Below are positions 35,785 to 44,434 of a DNA stretch of 64,000 nucleotides, in pieces. Under the pieces are notes generated by a model. The model ran no database searches. It was not told the DNA's origin and worked only from the letters and a program-made list of their open reading frames with translations. The position numbers and the translations under genes were made by a program. Source of the stretch: Opitutaceae bacterium. GTDB taxonomy: Bacteria; Verrucomicrobiota; Verrucomicrobiia; Opitutales; Opitutaceae. Each line of letters starts with the position of its first letter. Positions within the stretch are counted from its first letter, which is position 1. The stretch spans positions 1 to 64,000 of the forward strand of contig JACSRI010000113.1 of NCBI GenBank assembly GCA_014879845.1, written 5' to 3'.

Positions 35785-37878
35785 CTACGGTGCGTAGACC
35801 TCGACCAGCACGACCCCGCGCGCGTCGCTGTCGCCTGCCGGCACGGCGTGCAGCGTGTAGCGACCTTCCGTGAGCGTCGCACGCAAGGCCGCATCCTCGC
35901 TGCCCCCGCGCAGCGCGAAGGCGCCGGTCTGGGCCATCATCACGGCCGCGGCCCCGGCCTCGGCATCGAGCGACCACGTGTCGTTGGTGGCCACGACGGC
36001 GTCGCCGCGGTAGAGCCGCACGAGCGGATCGCGCAGGAAGGCGCTCACCCCGTGCGACTCAAGGCCCGGACCGACCGCCCGCAGCAGGACCGATCCGCCG
36101 CCGGAGATGATGAGGCCCGGGATAACCGTCGCCTCGCCGCGCCCCGCGAGCGCCCGCGTGGAGACGTTGATCAACCGCGCCGTGGCCGGCTCCGGTGATG
36201 CATCGTACAATTCGACCAGGACAACTCCCGACGCCGCACCGGACTTGGCCAGCGCATGCACGGTGTAGGCGCCGGGACCGAGCGTCGCGAGCACCGCGCT
36301 GTCCGCGCTCCCCGCCGCGAAGGCGAAGGCCCCGACCGCGCTCGCCGTCGACGCGATAGCCCCGGCCTGCGGGTCGGACTGCCAATCGTCGTTGGAGGCG
36401 AGAACCGTGGCCCCCGCGTAGAGGCGCAGCTCCGGGTCGGCCAGCGCGGAGGACACGCCCAACGGCACGAGTCGCGGTCCGGCCACGCGGATGAGCACGG
36501 TGCACGTGCCGGTGCCCCCGATGACAAATCCGGCGATCACCGGCTCACCGGAAGTGGTCTCGGCCCGCGTGGAGAGATTGTGCACGCGCACGCCGGAGGC
36601 ACCGCCGCCGCCGGATGGCACCCGCTCAAACGCACCGGCATCGACCGCCGTGCCCTGCGGTCGCGGCACGCCCAGGGCATCGCGGGCGGCGTCCGCATCG
36701 GCCTCCGCCAGGCCCGCGTCGACGGCATTCGACGCCGCGGCCGGCCGGTAGTCTCCACTGGCACGCACCGGGAAGAGCGCGTCGAGCGCCGGCGCGACTC
36801 GCGAGTGCGCATCCTGACCGGTCGCGGTGCGCCAGGCGGCGAGCGACTGCACGGTATCGCCGGCGTCGCCGCTCATGCGATCGACGAGCACGTTATAGTC
36901 GCTGCTCAGGCCGAGGCGGGACGCGGCGTCGATGGCGAGCGCCCCGCGGAAGCTGTGGCCGGTCACCAGGATATTGTGACGCAGGGTCAGCCCGGTCGCA
37001 CCGTCGACCGCCAGGATGCACCAGCGGCCGTTGGCGGCCTGCACGATCGTGTTGTTCACGATCCAGGCGCCGCGCGAGGAGGCCGCGGCGTCGACCTGGA
37101 AGAGCGCGATGCCCGTGGCGTGGTTTTCGTAGAGGACGTTGTTGTAGATGCGCGCGTTGATCGCGCCGTCGAGGTTGATGGCGGCGCCCCCGCCCACGCC
37201 GTTCTCCCAGATCACATTGTCGTGGATACGACAGTCGGAGCTCAGGCCGTCTCCGCCCATGGTGGCGTCGGCGTTGATCTGGATGCCGCCGCCATGGTTG
37301 TGGTGCGAGCGGTTGTGGCGGATCACGGCGCGGTCCGAACTGTTGGAGACATAGATGCCGTGCTCCGCGACCGAGCCCGAGCAGTGGTTGAACTCGAGCA
37401 ACAGGTCGTCGGTGAATCCCGTGAAGATGCCCCAGCGGCCGTTGTCCGCGCAGGTCGTGCGCCGGATCACGATGTGGTCGCCGAGCACGGCGCGGATGCC
37501 CGCGCGCTCGAGGCCCGAGCAGTCGAAGCCGTCGATCACGATCCAGTCGGCACCCTCGATGTTGATGCCGTCGCGACCGGTGAATGTGTTTGGTGTCGTG
37601 ATACGCGCACCCAGCCCGGTCGCGCGGTACGTGATCGGGCTGCCCGACGCGCCGCTGCGCGTGATGTTGCAGCCCGCGTAGGTCCCGTCCGCGACGAGCA
37701 CGGTGTCGCCCGGCTGCATGGTGTTGGCCGCGTGCTGGAGCGTGGCCCAGGCGGTCTCCGGGGTCAGACCGGCGTCGGCGTTGCTGCCGCCCGGGGCGAC
37801 GTGGTAGGTGGCGGCCCGCGACGACAGGGCCAGCACGACGGCGGAGATCAGGAGGAGGATCGGACGGGCGGAGGGCAT
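35785..37878 (-). CDS. Secreted right-handed beta-helix protein with two C-terminal repeat modules
   Basis: A 697-residue exported protein. The signal peptide is MPSARPILLLISAVVLALS. DUF1565/parallel beta-helix repeats (about 25-400) start with YHVAPGGSNADAGLTPETAW and include runs such as AVIRHNRSHHNHGGG and ARIYNNVLYENHATG. Two tandem modules of about 130-140 residues close the protein (about 428-567 and 568-697). They share VLIRVAGP/VLLRAVGP, DPELRLYAG/DPLVRLYRG, ASNDDW/ATNDTW, GAFAF/GAFAL and VVLVELY/VVLVEVY. Beta-helix folds suggest polysaccharide binding or cleavage; no catalytic residues can be assigned. It is followed on the same strand by none of the usual sugar transport genes, but a GH28 gene lies upstream. 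Confidence 0.85.
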   Translation of the reverse strand: MPSARPILLLISAVVLALSSRAATYHVAPGGSNADAGLTPETAWATLQHAANTMQPGDTVLVADGTYAGCNITRSGASGSPITYRATGLGARITTPNTFTGRDGINIEGADWIVIDGFDCSGLERAGIRAVLGDHIVIRRTTCADNGRWGIFTGFTDDLLLEFNHCSGSVAEHGIYVSNSSDRAVIRHNRSHHNHGGGIQINADATMGGDGLSSDCRIHDNVIWENGVGGGAAINLDGAINARIYNNVLYENHATGIALFQVDAAASSRGAWIVNNTIVQAANGRWCILAVDGATGLTLRHNILVTGHSFRGALAIDAASRLGLSSDYNVLVDRMSGDAGDTVQSLAAWRTATGQDAHSRVAPALDALFPVRASGDYRPAAASNAVDAGLAEADADAARDALGVPRPQGTAVDAGAFERVPSGGGGASGVRVHNLSTRAETTSGEPVIAGFVIGGTGTCTVLIRVAGPRLVPLGVSSALADPELRLYAGATVLASNDDWQSDPQAGAIASTASAVGAFAFAAGSADSAVLATLGPGAYTVHALAKSGAASGVVLVELYDASPEPATARLINVSTRALAGRGEATVIPGLIISGGGSVLLRAVGPGLESHGVSAFLRDPLVRLYRGDAVVATNDTWSLDAEAGAAAVMMAQTGAFALRGGSEDAALRATLTEGRYTLHAVPAGDSDARGVVLVEVYAP

Positions 37879-37994
37879 GGCGGGGAACGGCGGTACTGCC
37901 GACCTCAAGCAACGCCGCACGTTCCCGCGCGCTCAAGCCGTCCGGCCGCCGCCACCCCGGAAAATCCGGTCAAAGCGCGCGCGACCCCGGCAAA

Positions 37995-39290
37995 TCACGG
38001 GGCCGTGCCGTGGGGAAACACCCAGGGCCGGCCGTTGATCGTCACGCGCGTGGTAGTCACATCACGCACGTCGCCGACGTCGAAGGCCGTATCCGCGAGC
38101 GTGAGATCGATGTCCTCCATCACGATGCCCGCGAGCGTGTCGTGCGGGCTGCCCTTGAACACGCCGAGCGTGCCGTAGCTGCCGCGCACACGGCGGATGG
38201 TGAGATCGCGCACGACCGAGGGGGGCGGCGGCAAGCCCTGCGGGTCGAAGAACTGCGTCCAGGGATCGACGCGGAAGAAGCGTCCCGCGTCGCCACTCAG
38301 CGTGATGTCCTCGAAGAGGATCCGCTCGTAGAGCTGCGGCGTGTCGGGCCGGAGCTTGAGGCGCACGAGATTGTTCGGGCCCGACACCGTGCAGCGACGC
38401 ACGATCACATCGCGCACGATCGTGGCCTCGCTGCCGAAGGTCACCACGCCGTGGCCGCGCGGAAACTCGCAGTCCTCCACCACGATCTGCTCCACCGGAG
38501 GACTGTCGGCATCCTGGTCGGCGCGCGGGCCCTTCGTGCCCTTTAGCGCGATGCAGTCGTCGTCCACCTCGATCCGGCAGCGCCGCACGGTCACGCGCTG
38601 GCAGCTGTCGATGTCGATGCCGTCCGTGCTGGGCGCACGCACGCTCGACCCCTGGCCCGGCGTGAAGATGTTCACACCCTCCACCAGCACGTCCTGGCAG
38701 CGATAGAGGTGGATGTTCCAGAAGCCCGAGTCGCGCAGCGACACGCCCTCGATGCGCACGTCATGGCAGTCGGCGAGATGGAGCAGGCGCGGGCGCTCGA
38801 CCTCGAGGTTGGTGCACTTGGGGTTCTCCTTCCGGCGCTGCCAGAAGGCGGCCCAGAAGAGGATGCCGTTGCCGTCGATCGTGCCCTCACCATGGATACG
38901 CACGCCCCCGAGGCCCGTGCCATTGACGAGCGCGAGTCGCCACTCGGGGAAATGCCCCTCGATGCGCGTGCGGCGCTTCGGGTAGTCCTCGATGCGGTTG
39001 GAGCCGAGCAGCACGGCGCCCTTGTCGAGCCGCAGCTCGACCGCGGGCCGGAGGAAGATGGAGCCGCTGCGGAAGACGCCGGCCGGGACCACGACCGTGC
39101 CACCGCCCGCGCCGGCCGCGGCGTCGATCGCCGCCTGGATGGCCGCGGTGTTCATCGTCGTGCTGTCACCAACCGCGCCATACGCGGTGATATCGAACAG
39201 GCGCGATTCGGCCGCACGGGCGGGCCCCGGGATCCAGGCGCCCAGCAGCGCCGCGAGGAAGGCAAACCAGCGTGTCATGGAGGGCATCAT
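37995..39290 (-). CDS. Glycoside hydrolase family 28 (polygalacturonase-like)
   Basis: A protein of about 431 residues with a signal peptide (MTRWFAFLAALLGAWIPGPA). The N-terminal pectate-lyase-3-like part starts DITAYGAVGDSTTMNTAAIQ. The GH28 core includes APSTDGIDIDSC, the NTDG-equivalent with catalytic aspartates, VDDDCIALKG with the second acidic pair, GHGVVTFGSE with the catalytic histidine region, and a later VRLKLRPD. It should hydrolyse galacturonan-type or rhamnogalacturonan-type polysaccharides outside the cell. ATG 39290 and 39278 are both compatible with the signal peptide. The beta-helix gene lies downstream on the same strand. Confidence 0.9.
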   Translation of the reverse strand: MMPSMTRWFAFLAALLGAWIPGPARAAESRLFDITAYGAVGDSTTMNTAAIQAAIDAAAGAGGGTVVVPAGVFRSGSIFLRPAVELRLDKGAVLLGSNRIEDYPKRRTRIEGHFPEWRLALVNGTGLGGVRIHGEGTIDGNGILFWAAFWQRRKENPKCTNLEVERPRLLHLADCHDVRIEGVSLRDSGFWNIHLYRCQDVLVEGVNIFTPGQGSSVRAPSTDGIDIDSCQRVTVRRCRIEVDDDCIALKGTKGPRADQDADSPPVEQIVVEDCEFPRGHGVVTFGSEATIVRDVIVRRCTVSGPNNLVRLKLRPDTPQLYERILFEDITLSGDAGRFFRVDPWTQFFDPQGLPPPPSVVRDLTIRRVRGSYGTLGVFKGSPHDTLAGIVMEDIDLTLADTAFDVGDVRDVTTTRVTINGRPWVFPHGTAP

Positions 39291-39388
39291 GCTCCCGCCG
39301 CGGTACGGCGCGAGGCAAGCGCGGGGTTCGGCATGCGCAGCTTGATCCTCGCGGTGAAATGCGACCCCTGTTTCATCCCATGCACCCC

Positions 39389-39667
39389 ATGACACGCCGC
39401 GACTTCCTCTGCACGGCCACGGGCGGCGCCGCCGCCCTCATGCTTTCGCCCCAAAATTCCGGCGCCGCGTCGACGCCGGACTGGTGACTGGAGGAGAGCG
39501 ACGAGGCCGCGCTCGCGCCGATCGACGAGGCGAGCGCGTGGGGCCGGCAGTACGGCGTCCACATCGACCTGAGTTTCCACCGAATCCCCGGCTACTGCAT
39601 CAACTGATGCGAGCGCGAGCCGCACCAGCTCGACCGGCGCATGCTCGAGCTCCTGCTCGAGGACTGA
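39389..39667 (+). pseudogene. Remnant of a Tat-exported GH5-like cellulase gene
   Basis: The start encodes a twin-arginine signal peptide (MTRRDFLCTATGGAAALML). After the first TGA (39485) the same frame continues with AALAPIDEASAWGRQYGVHI and DLSFHRIPGYCIN. This resembles the region after the second beta strand of GH5 cellulases. In-frame TGA codons lie at 39605 and 39665, after which similarity stops. About 50 residues expected between signal peptide and this segment are missing, as is all the catalytic C-terminal part. It is best read as a decayed, internally deleted gene. Confidence 0.65.
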
Positions 39668-39683
39668 CCCGCGCGGGGCGGCC

Positions 39684-40292
39684 TCACGCCACGCCGAGGG
39701 ACAGCCCCGTCTTGAAAATCAGCACGACCGTCGCCACGGCGGCTCCGACGCCGATGAGGAAGGGCTTTTTCGTATCGTGCCAGTGCAGCAGCACGAACAC
39801 GAACGAGACAAAGGGCACGAAGAGGCTGCCGAGCCCCCACAGGATCCCGGCGCGAAACGCCGTGATCAAGATGACGATGTTGCACACGGCCGACACGATC
39901 GCGAGCGCGACAAAACATAGCCAGAACCACGCGGGCAGTTCCGGTCCGCCCGCGGAGTCACCGTCGTAACCGGAAAAGCCCGACGCCTCCGGCTCGCTGC
40001 GGGCTGCCGGAGGCGTGCGCTCGGGCACGACCGTCATGTTCTCGCCCGCGGACGCGGGGGACACGGCCGGCGCCCCGTTCTCGAGCCCCTCGACCGAGGC
40101 GACCACGCCGTTCTTGAACGTCACGCGCACCCCGTTCGCGTAGACCCACACCTCGCCCTTGCCGGTCGTGCGCGACATCTGCGGACGACCGATGGCCGTC
40201 TCCACGGCCTGGGCGGTGTCCCCGACGCTCTGGGCGTGGGACAATGGTGCGATGCACACGAAAAGGATGAGGGCAGTGAGAAGGCGCAGCAT
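39684..40292 (-). CDS. Membrane protein of unknown function
   Basis: A 202-residue protein. The signal peptide is MLRLLTALILFVCIAPLSHA. The exported segment contains QAVETAIGRPQMSRTTGKGEVWVYANGVRV, a short pattern seen in small outer-membrane-assembly-like domains that test for a compact motif. Three hydrophobic helices follow near residues 120-195. I do not recognise the family. The start at ATG 40292 matches the signal peptide; ATG 40316 is an alternative with eight more residues. It lies downstream of the HDOD gene on the same strand, 182 bp away. Confidence 0.7.
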   Translation of the reverse strand: MLRLLTALILFVCIAPLSHAQSVGDTAQAVETAIGRPQMSRTTGKGEVWVYANGVRVTFKNGVVASVEGLENGAPAVSPASAGENMTVVPERTPPAARSEPEASGFSGYDGDSAGGPELPAWFWLCFVALAIVSAVCNIVILITAFRAGILWGLGSLFVPFVSFVFVLLHWHDTKKPFLIGVGAAVATVVLIFKTGLSLGVA

Positions 40293-40474
40293 GGCGGTTC
40301 GGAGGCTCGCGACCATGTCTCGACGCCCGGCCCGCGCCAGCAGCCGGGCGGACGGACATCGCGACAAAGTCAACTAACCCTACGGCCAAAGCCCGGCCCA
40401 GTTTAGCCGGGTTGCAGCACCTCGACATGCACGCCAGGACTCACGCCCGGGTCGCGCGATCGGCCGGGCGCGCC

Positions 40475-41317
40475 TCAACCGAGATTGAGCATGGCGCGCA
40501 CGCGCGAGAAGAGCTGCAGGCTCGAGAGTTCGAGGTCGCTCATGCCCGCGCCACCCAGGCCGATCTCGATGAGTTGCTCGGTGGTCAGCTGGAAAATGCC
40601 CTGCTCGGCCGGCAGGCCGGCCGGGATCTTCTCGGCGATCAGGCTGGCAAGGAATACGGCGGCACCCGGGCGACCGACGGTCTGGCGTCGCGGCACGACG
40701 TAACGCGCCGCCACCGCGCCGGCCAGATCCTCCGGGAAATTCCAGACCCGCATCACACGCGCGGCGACCTCGGGGTTTTCCACCCCGAACTGATCGCGCT
40801 CCCAGTCGCACAGCGGCTGGGTCTCCGCGCGCGGCGGAAGCTTCCGCGCCAGGGCGATGCCATTGAGCGCGACCATGCCGACGGTGTGGAGCAGGCCCGC
40901 GAGATAGACCACCTCGGCGTTGAGGGCGTAGCGTCCGGCGACCTGTTCGCCAGCGGCAGCCACCGCGAGCGCGTGTTGCCAGTGCAGCGAGGCGGAGATG
41001 CGGTAGACTGGCAGGTCGCGCGAGACGACCTGACGGGCGCCCAGCGAGGTGACCAGGCGCAGGATCTCGTTGAGCCCGACGTGCTGGATCGCCTCTTCGA
41101 CTGTGCCGACCCGCTCGTGCAGGCCGTAGTGCGGGCTGTTGGCGAGGCGCAGGGTCTGCGCCGCGAGGGCCGTATCTGCGCGCATGAGGCGCGCGATATC
41201 CTGCACTTCGCTGTTCGGATCGCGCATCACCGCGAGCAGGCGGCGGATGACGCTGACCACGGGCGGGAGTTGGTCGACAGCTTGGGCGAGTTCCTGATCG
41301 GAGATGGGGACAGACAC
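40475..41317 (-). CDS. HDOD-domain protein
   Basis: A 280-residue protein, nearly all an HDOD domain (about residues 10-210), a degenerate HD-phosphohydrolase fold found in signalling proteins. Typical elements are ARLMRADTALAAQTLRLANSP, AIQHVGLNEILRLVTSLGA and YLAGLLHTVGMVALN, whose H replaces part of the usual HD pair. It has no attached output domain. The GTG at 41317 is the only well-placed start. It may take part in chemotaxis or stress signalling, as other HDOD proteins do, but there is no local context. Confidence 0.88.
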   Translation of the reverse strand: MSVPISDQELAQAVDQLPPVVSVIRRLLAVMRDPNSEVQDIARLMRADTALAAQTLRLANSPHYGLHERVGTVEEAIQHVGLNEILRLVTSLGARQVVSRDLPVYRISASLHWQHALAVAAAGEQVAGRYALNAEVVYLAGLLHTVGMVALNGIALARKLPPRAETQPLCDWERDQFGVENPEVAARVMRVWNFPEDLAGAVAARYVVPRRQTVGRPGAAVFLASLIAEKIPAGLPAEQGIFQLTTEQLIEIGLGGAGMSDLELSSLQLFSRVRAMLNLG

Positions 41318-41476
41318 GTGGACTCTGGACTGAAGGGCGGGGCAGGCGTGACGGGAAGTGCGCTCACGTTTGGCACATCCATCCGGCGCGTCCACGCATA
41401 AAGTATTCGCACGATGGTGCTTCGCATCCGGTCATCACCGGACCGCACGCACACGCGAGGATCCCGTCGCCCGGCC

Positions 41477-41806
41477 TCAGGCCAGGGCCGCGCGAAACAG
41501 CTGCGCCCGCCCCTCGGTGAGGCAGAAGTCCCACAACACCACCCAGGAAGCCTGCGCCCCGGTCCGGCTCACCCGGTTGGCCGGGTCGAGCAGCCGGGCA
41601 CGCACGAGCGGCCGGTTCTCGCCTGATGGATCGCCGCCGATGACCTCGAGCACGTGCAGGCAGGGCTGCGGAAAACCGGGCTTGAGCGCGCGCTGCAGGA
41701 CCACGTCCCCAGGCTTGAGTTCACCGACCGAATGAACGGCTTCGGCCGGCTGGTAAACGCCCCAGCCTGCCTCCAGAGCCCCCGATGACTGCGGTTGTGT
41801 CGCCAT
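41477..41806 (-). CDS. Conserved-looking small protein of unknown function
   Basis: A 109-residue protein without signal peptide or membrane helix. The core contains VGELKPGDVVLQRALKPGFPQPCLHVLEVIGG followed by ARLLDPANRVSRTGAQASWV, with a beta-rich pattern. I do not recognise it. The ATG at 41806 gives a compact protein; upstream extension has non-coding composition. It is divergent from the alpha/beta hydrolase gene. Confidence 0.65.
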   Translation of the reverse strand: MATQPQSSGALEAGWGVYQPAEAVHSVGELKPGDVVLQRALKPGFPQPCLHVLEVIGGDPSGENRPLVRARLLDPANRVSRTGAQASWVVLWDFCLTEGRAQLFRAALA

Positions 41807-41958
41807 GCGGATGGTGGATTGGGCGCACGAAGCGCCGCCCTCGGGCATGCAGGACGCGCGCCACGGGGCGCGACGGGCCGGAGATTGTTCGATTTTGCGC
41901 AGCCCGCGTCGTCGATGCGGGCTCGCCACGCCTGAAGCACCCGCCGCAAAGTCGGGCC

Positions 41959-43215
41959 ATGGTCGAATTCGCGCACCGCTGGCTCTTCGCGGGTCGCGGC
42001 GCATGCGCCGCGCTCGTCACGCTCGCGGCCGGGTTGCGTCCGATCCACGCGACCGGGACCTGGCGCACCGCCGCGGGATCGGAACTGCGCGTGGAAATCC
42101 TCGAGCCCATGCCCGCTCCCGCGACGACGCGCGCGCCGGTCGTGCTCTACTTGAAAAACCTGGCGAGCCCGCGCATCGGCACCGAAGACGACGTCTCGAT
42201 CCTACGCGACTTGCGAGCCGCGGGGCATCTCGTCGCGATCATCGACTTCGCCGGTCGGACGGACGCGCGCGTGCCGACGCTCCATCGCGACCTCGGGAAA
42301 CTCCGCGACGACATCCACGCCCACACGCTCCTTGGCGACCACGCGATCGATGGGACACGCGTCTACCTCGTGCCGGAGGGCTGCCGCCTCGTGCGCGACG
42401 TCCTCTTCTACGCCGACGCGAGACGTCCGCTCGCGCTCGACATCATCCATCCGTCGCGACCGCGCCAGCCCGTCGGCGCCGTGCTGGAGTTCTCCTGCGA
42501 CAACCGCGATCGTTTCGGCAACGGCTCGCTCTCGATCTGCAGCGACACGCTCCTCGACGGCGCGGCCGCCGCGGGCCTGATCGTCGCGATGGCCGACCAC
42601 CCGGTCGCGCCTCCCTACAAGGGAATCGACGCGATGCCGGAGAGCGCCCGCCGCATCAAGGCCGCGGTCCGCACGCTGCGCGCCCGCGTCGCGTCGCTCG
42701 GCGGCAGCGGCGCGATCGTGCCGGTCGGGTTCTCCCGCGGCAGCGGCATGGCCTTGATGCTCGTGACCACGGCCGGGAAGACAGAGTTCGAGGGCTTCGG
42801 CGAACACGTCGGGGTGTCGAGCGACGTGCAGGGTGCGGTCGTGATGTCCGGGCGATTCACCTACCTCGACCTGTTGCCGGACGACACGATGATCCCGCGC
42901 TACACCCAGGCGTGGGGTCCACGCGACACGGCCCGGGCCACATGGCGGGCGCACGGCGCGCTCGACTACCTGCAGACGCCGACCCTGCCGTTGTTTCTCA
43001 CCATCAACGCGACCGAATCCCCCGAGGCCCGGCACCAGATGCAGGTGCTGCGCGACCGGCTGACGGCGCTCGGCTCACCGTTCACCTACGTCCCGGAGGA
43101 GGAGCCGCGTGGCCACAAGGTCGCCCTCGATCCAGCCGTGCTCACGCCATTGCACGCCTACCTGCGCAAACGGCTCGGCCCACCGAACCACGCGATGGGC
43201 ACGCACGGAGATTGA
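41959..43215 (+). CDS. Secreted alpha/beta hydrolase-fold protein
   Basis: A 418-residue protein with an N-terminal export signal-like segment (RGACAALVTLAAGL). Its alpha/beta-hydrolase core has the nucleophile elbow VGFSRGSGMALML around residue 255. The histidine candidate is in PRGHKVALDPAVL near the C-terminus, and the acid is probably in NATESPEAR. It likely hydrolyses an ester or acts on an oligosaccharide ester outside the cytoplasm; the substrate is unknown. The ATG at 41959 follows a hairpin. The next gene, yebC-like, begins 40 bp later. Confidence 0.75.
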   Translation: MVEFAHRWLFAGRGACAALVTLAAGLRPIHATGTWRTAAGSELRVEILEPMPAPATTRAPVVLYLKNLASPRIGTEDDVSILRDLRAAGHLVAIIDFAGRTDARVPTLHRDLGKLRDDIHAHTLLGDHAIDGTRVYLVPEGCRLVRDVLFYADARRPLALDIIHPSRPRQPVGAVLEFSCDNRDRFGNGSLSICSDTLLDGAAAAGLIVAMADHPVAPPYKGIDAMPESARRIKAAVRTLRARVASLGGSGAIVPVGFSRGSGMALMLVTTAGKTEFEGFGEHVGVSSDVQGAVVMSGRFTYLDLLPDDTMIPRYTQAWGPRDTARATWRAHGALDYLQTPTLPLFLTINATESPEARHQMQVLRDRLTALGSPFTYVPEEEPRGHKVALDPAVLTPLHAYLRKRLGPPNHAMGTHGD

Positions 43216-43255
43216 TCCGGCGCGCGCGCCTCGTCTAGGCTGCGCGGCTTTCTTT

Positions 43256-43987
43256 ATGGGACGCCAATGGCTGCACGCAAAACGCGCGATCGTTAACCTG
43301 AAAAAGGGCAAGGTCGTCGGCAAACTGGTGAAGGAAATCTCCGTCGCCGCAAAGATGGGCGGCCCGGATCCCTCCGCCAACCCACGCCTCTTCGCCGCGC
43401 TGGAGAAGGCGCGGAAAAACTCCGTCTCACGCGACGTGATCGAGCGCGCCGTCAACAAGGGCGCCGGCGTCGGCGACGACAAGATGATCCTCGAGCACGT
43501 CGCCTTCGAGGGCTACACGCCGCACAAGGTCCCGGTCATCGTCGAGTGCATGACCGACAACCTCCAGCGCACCGTCCCGGAGATCCGCGTGCTCTTCAAG
43601 AAGGGCGTGCTCGGCGCCGCCGGCAGCAACAAGTTCCTCTTCGACCACGTCGGCCTCGTGGAGGCGCACACGACGACGGCCGGGATCGACATCGAGGCGG
43701 CGGCGATCGAGGCCGGCGCGAACGACTTCACGCCGCTCTCGCACGCGGAGAACGACGACATCCCGGAAGGCGCCACGGGCGCGCGCTTCATCTGCGACCG
43801 CACCGCGGTGCACGCCGTCGCCACCTGGCTCGGCAAGAATGGCTGGTCGGTGGTCACGGCCGAGATCGGCTACCTCGCCAAGCAGTTCCCCGAACTCGAC
43901 GAAACGCAGCGCGCCGAGGTGGGCGAGTTCCTCCAGGAACTCGACGACCACGACGATGTGCAGCGCGTCTGGGCCGCGTTGAAGTGA
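43256..43987 (+). CDS. YebC/PmpR family protein
   Basis: A 243-residue member of the YebC/TACO1 family, which acts as DNA-binding regulator or, as shown more recently for relatives, relieves ribosome stalling at proline-rich stretches. The N-terminal signature is MGRQWLHAKRAIVNLKKGKV in place of the usual GHSKW. It is followed by KMGGPDPSANPRL and KNSVSRDVIERAVNKGAG, with the acidic C-terminal part ending DHDDVQRVWAAL. Length is normal. The ATG at 43256 matches the family start. Confidence 0.93.
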   Translation: MGRQWLHAKRAIVNLKKGKVVGKLVKEISVAAKMGGPDPSANPRLFAALEKARKNSVSRDVIERAVNKGAGVGDDKMILEHVAFEGYTPHKVPVIVECMTDNLQRTVPEIRVLFKKGVLGAAGSNKFLFDHVGLVEAHTTTAGIDIEAAAIEAGANDFTPLSHAENDDIPEGATGARFICDRTAVHAVATWLGKNGWSVVTAEIGYLAKQFPELDETQRAEVGEFLQELDDHDDVQRVWAALK

Positions 43988-44024
43988 GTCGGGCGCGCGG
44001 CCCCGCACCGCGTCGCTGAAGCAT

Positions 44025-44046
44025 GGGTCAGGGTTGTCCCTGACCC
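44025..44046. terminator. Perfect 9-bp hairpin after yebC-like gene
   Basis: GGGTCAGGG (44025-44033) pairs with CCCTGACCC (44038-44046) across the tetraloop TTGT, 38 bp after the stop. No T-tract follows, so it may be a rho-independent-like stop, an RNA-stability element or a dispersed repeat. Confidence 0.5.
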
Positions 44047-44125
44047 TGCCGCCCGCACCCCGAGCCGCGATTACGGCCAGCACCGGGTATCGCCGGGGAG
44101 CGCCGGCTGTTATGCTGATGGCACG

Positions 44126-44344
44126 ATGAACAACGCTCCCCACGACTCCTGGATGCCGATGCGGATGTATCCGCCGGAAGCCTGCGAGACGTACGATATC
44201 CGGCTCGAGGATGGCACGGCCTGTCGCGCCTTCTGGACGGGCGTGAAGTGGTGGCGGAACAAGGCCGTCGTGCAACCGGCGGCGTGGCGACCGGCCACGC
44301 CGGGCACGATCGAGATGCCGCCCGCGCTGCGCGCGGCGTCGTAG
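44126..44344 (+). CDS. Small Trp-rich protein of unknown function
   Basis: A 72-residue protein with the pattern YDIRLEDGTACRAFWTGVKWW followed by VVQPAAWRPATPG. Five tryptophans in 72 residues and the beta-strand spacing resemble the small DUF551-type fold, but this is not a firm match. No signal peptide. The start is the ATG at 44126. It lies alone between yebC-like and lipoate-ligase-like genes. Confidence 0.55.
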   Translation: MNNAPHDSWMPMRMYPPEACETYDIRLEDGTACRAFWTGVKWWRNKAVVQPAAWRPATPGTIEMPPALRAAS

Positions 44345-44434
44345 TCGCACGCCGACGCGCGCGACAGGCGCGGTCCGTCCCGTCCGCGCGAACCCGTCTG
44401 GCCGGCGGCGGGATTTTCATGCACGCTCGCCCGC

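Noticed and set aside
39485..39607. Selenocysteine recoding of the TGA codons
   Set aside because: No SECIS-like structure was recognised beside the codons, the flanking protein is truncated and no selenium genes are present; decay is simpler.
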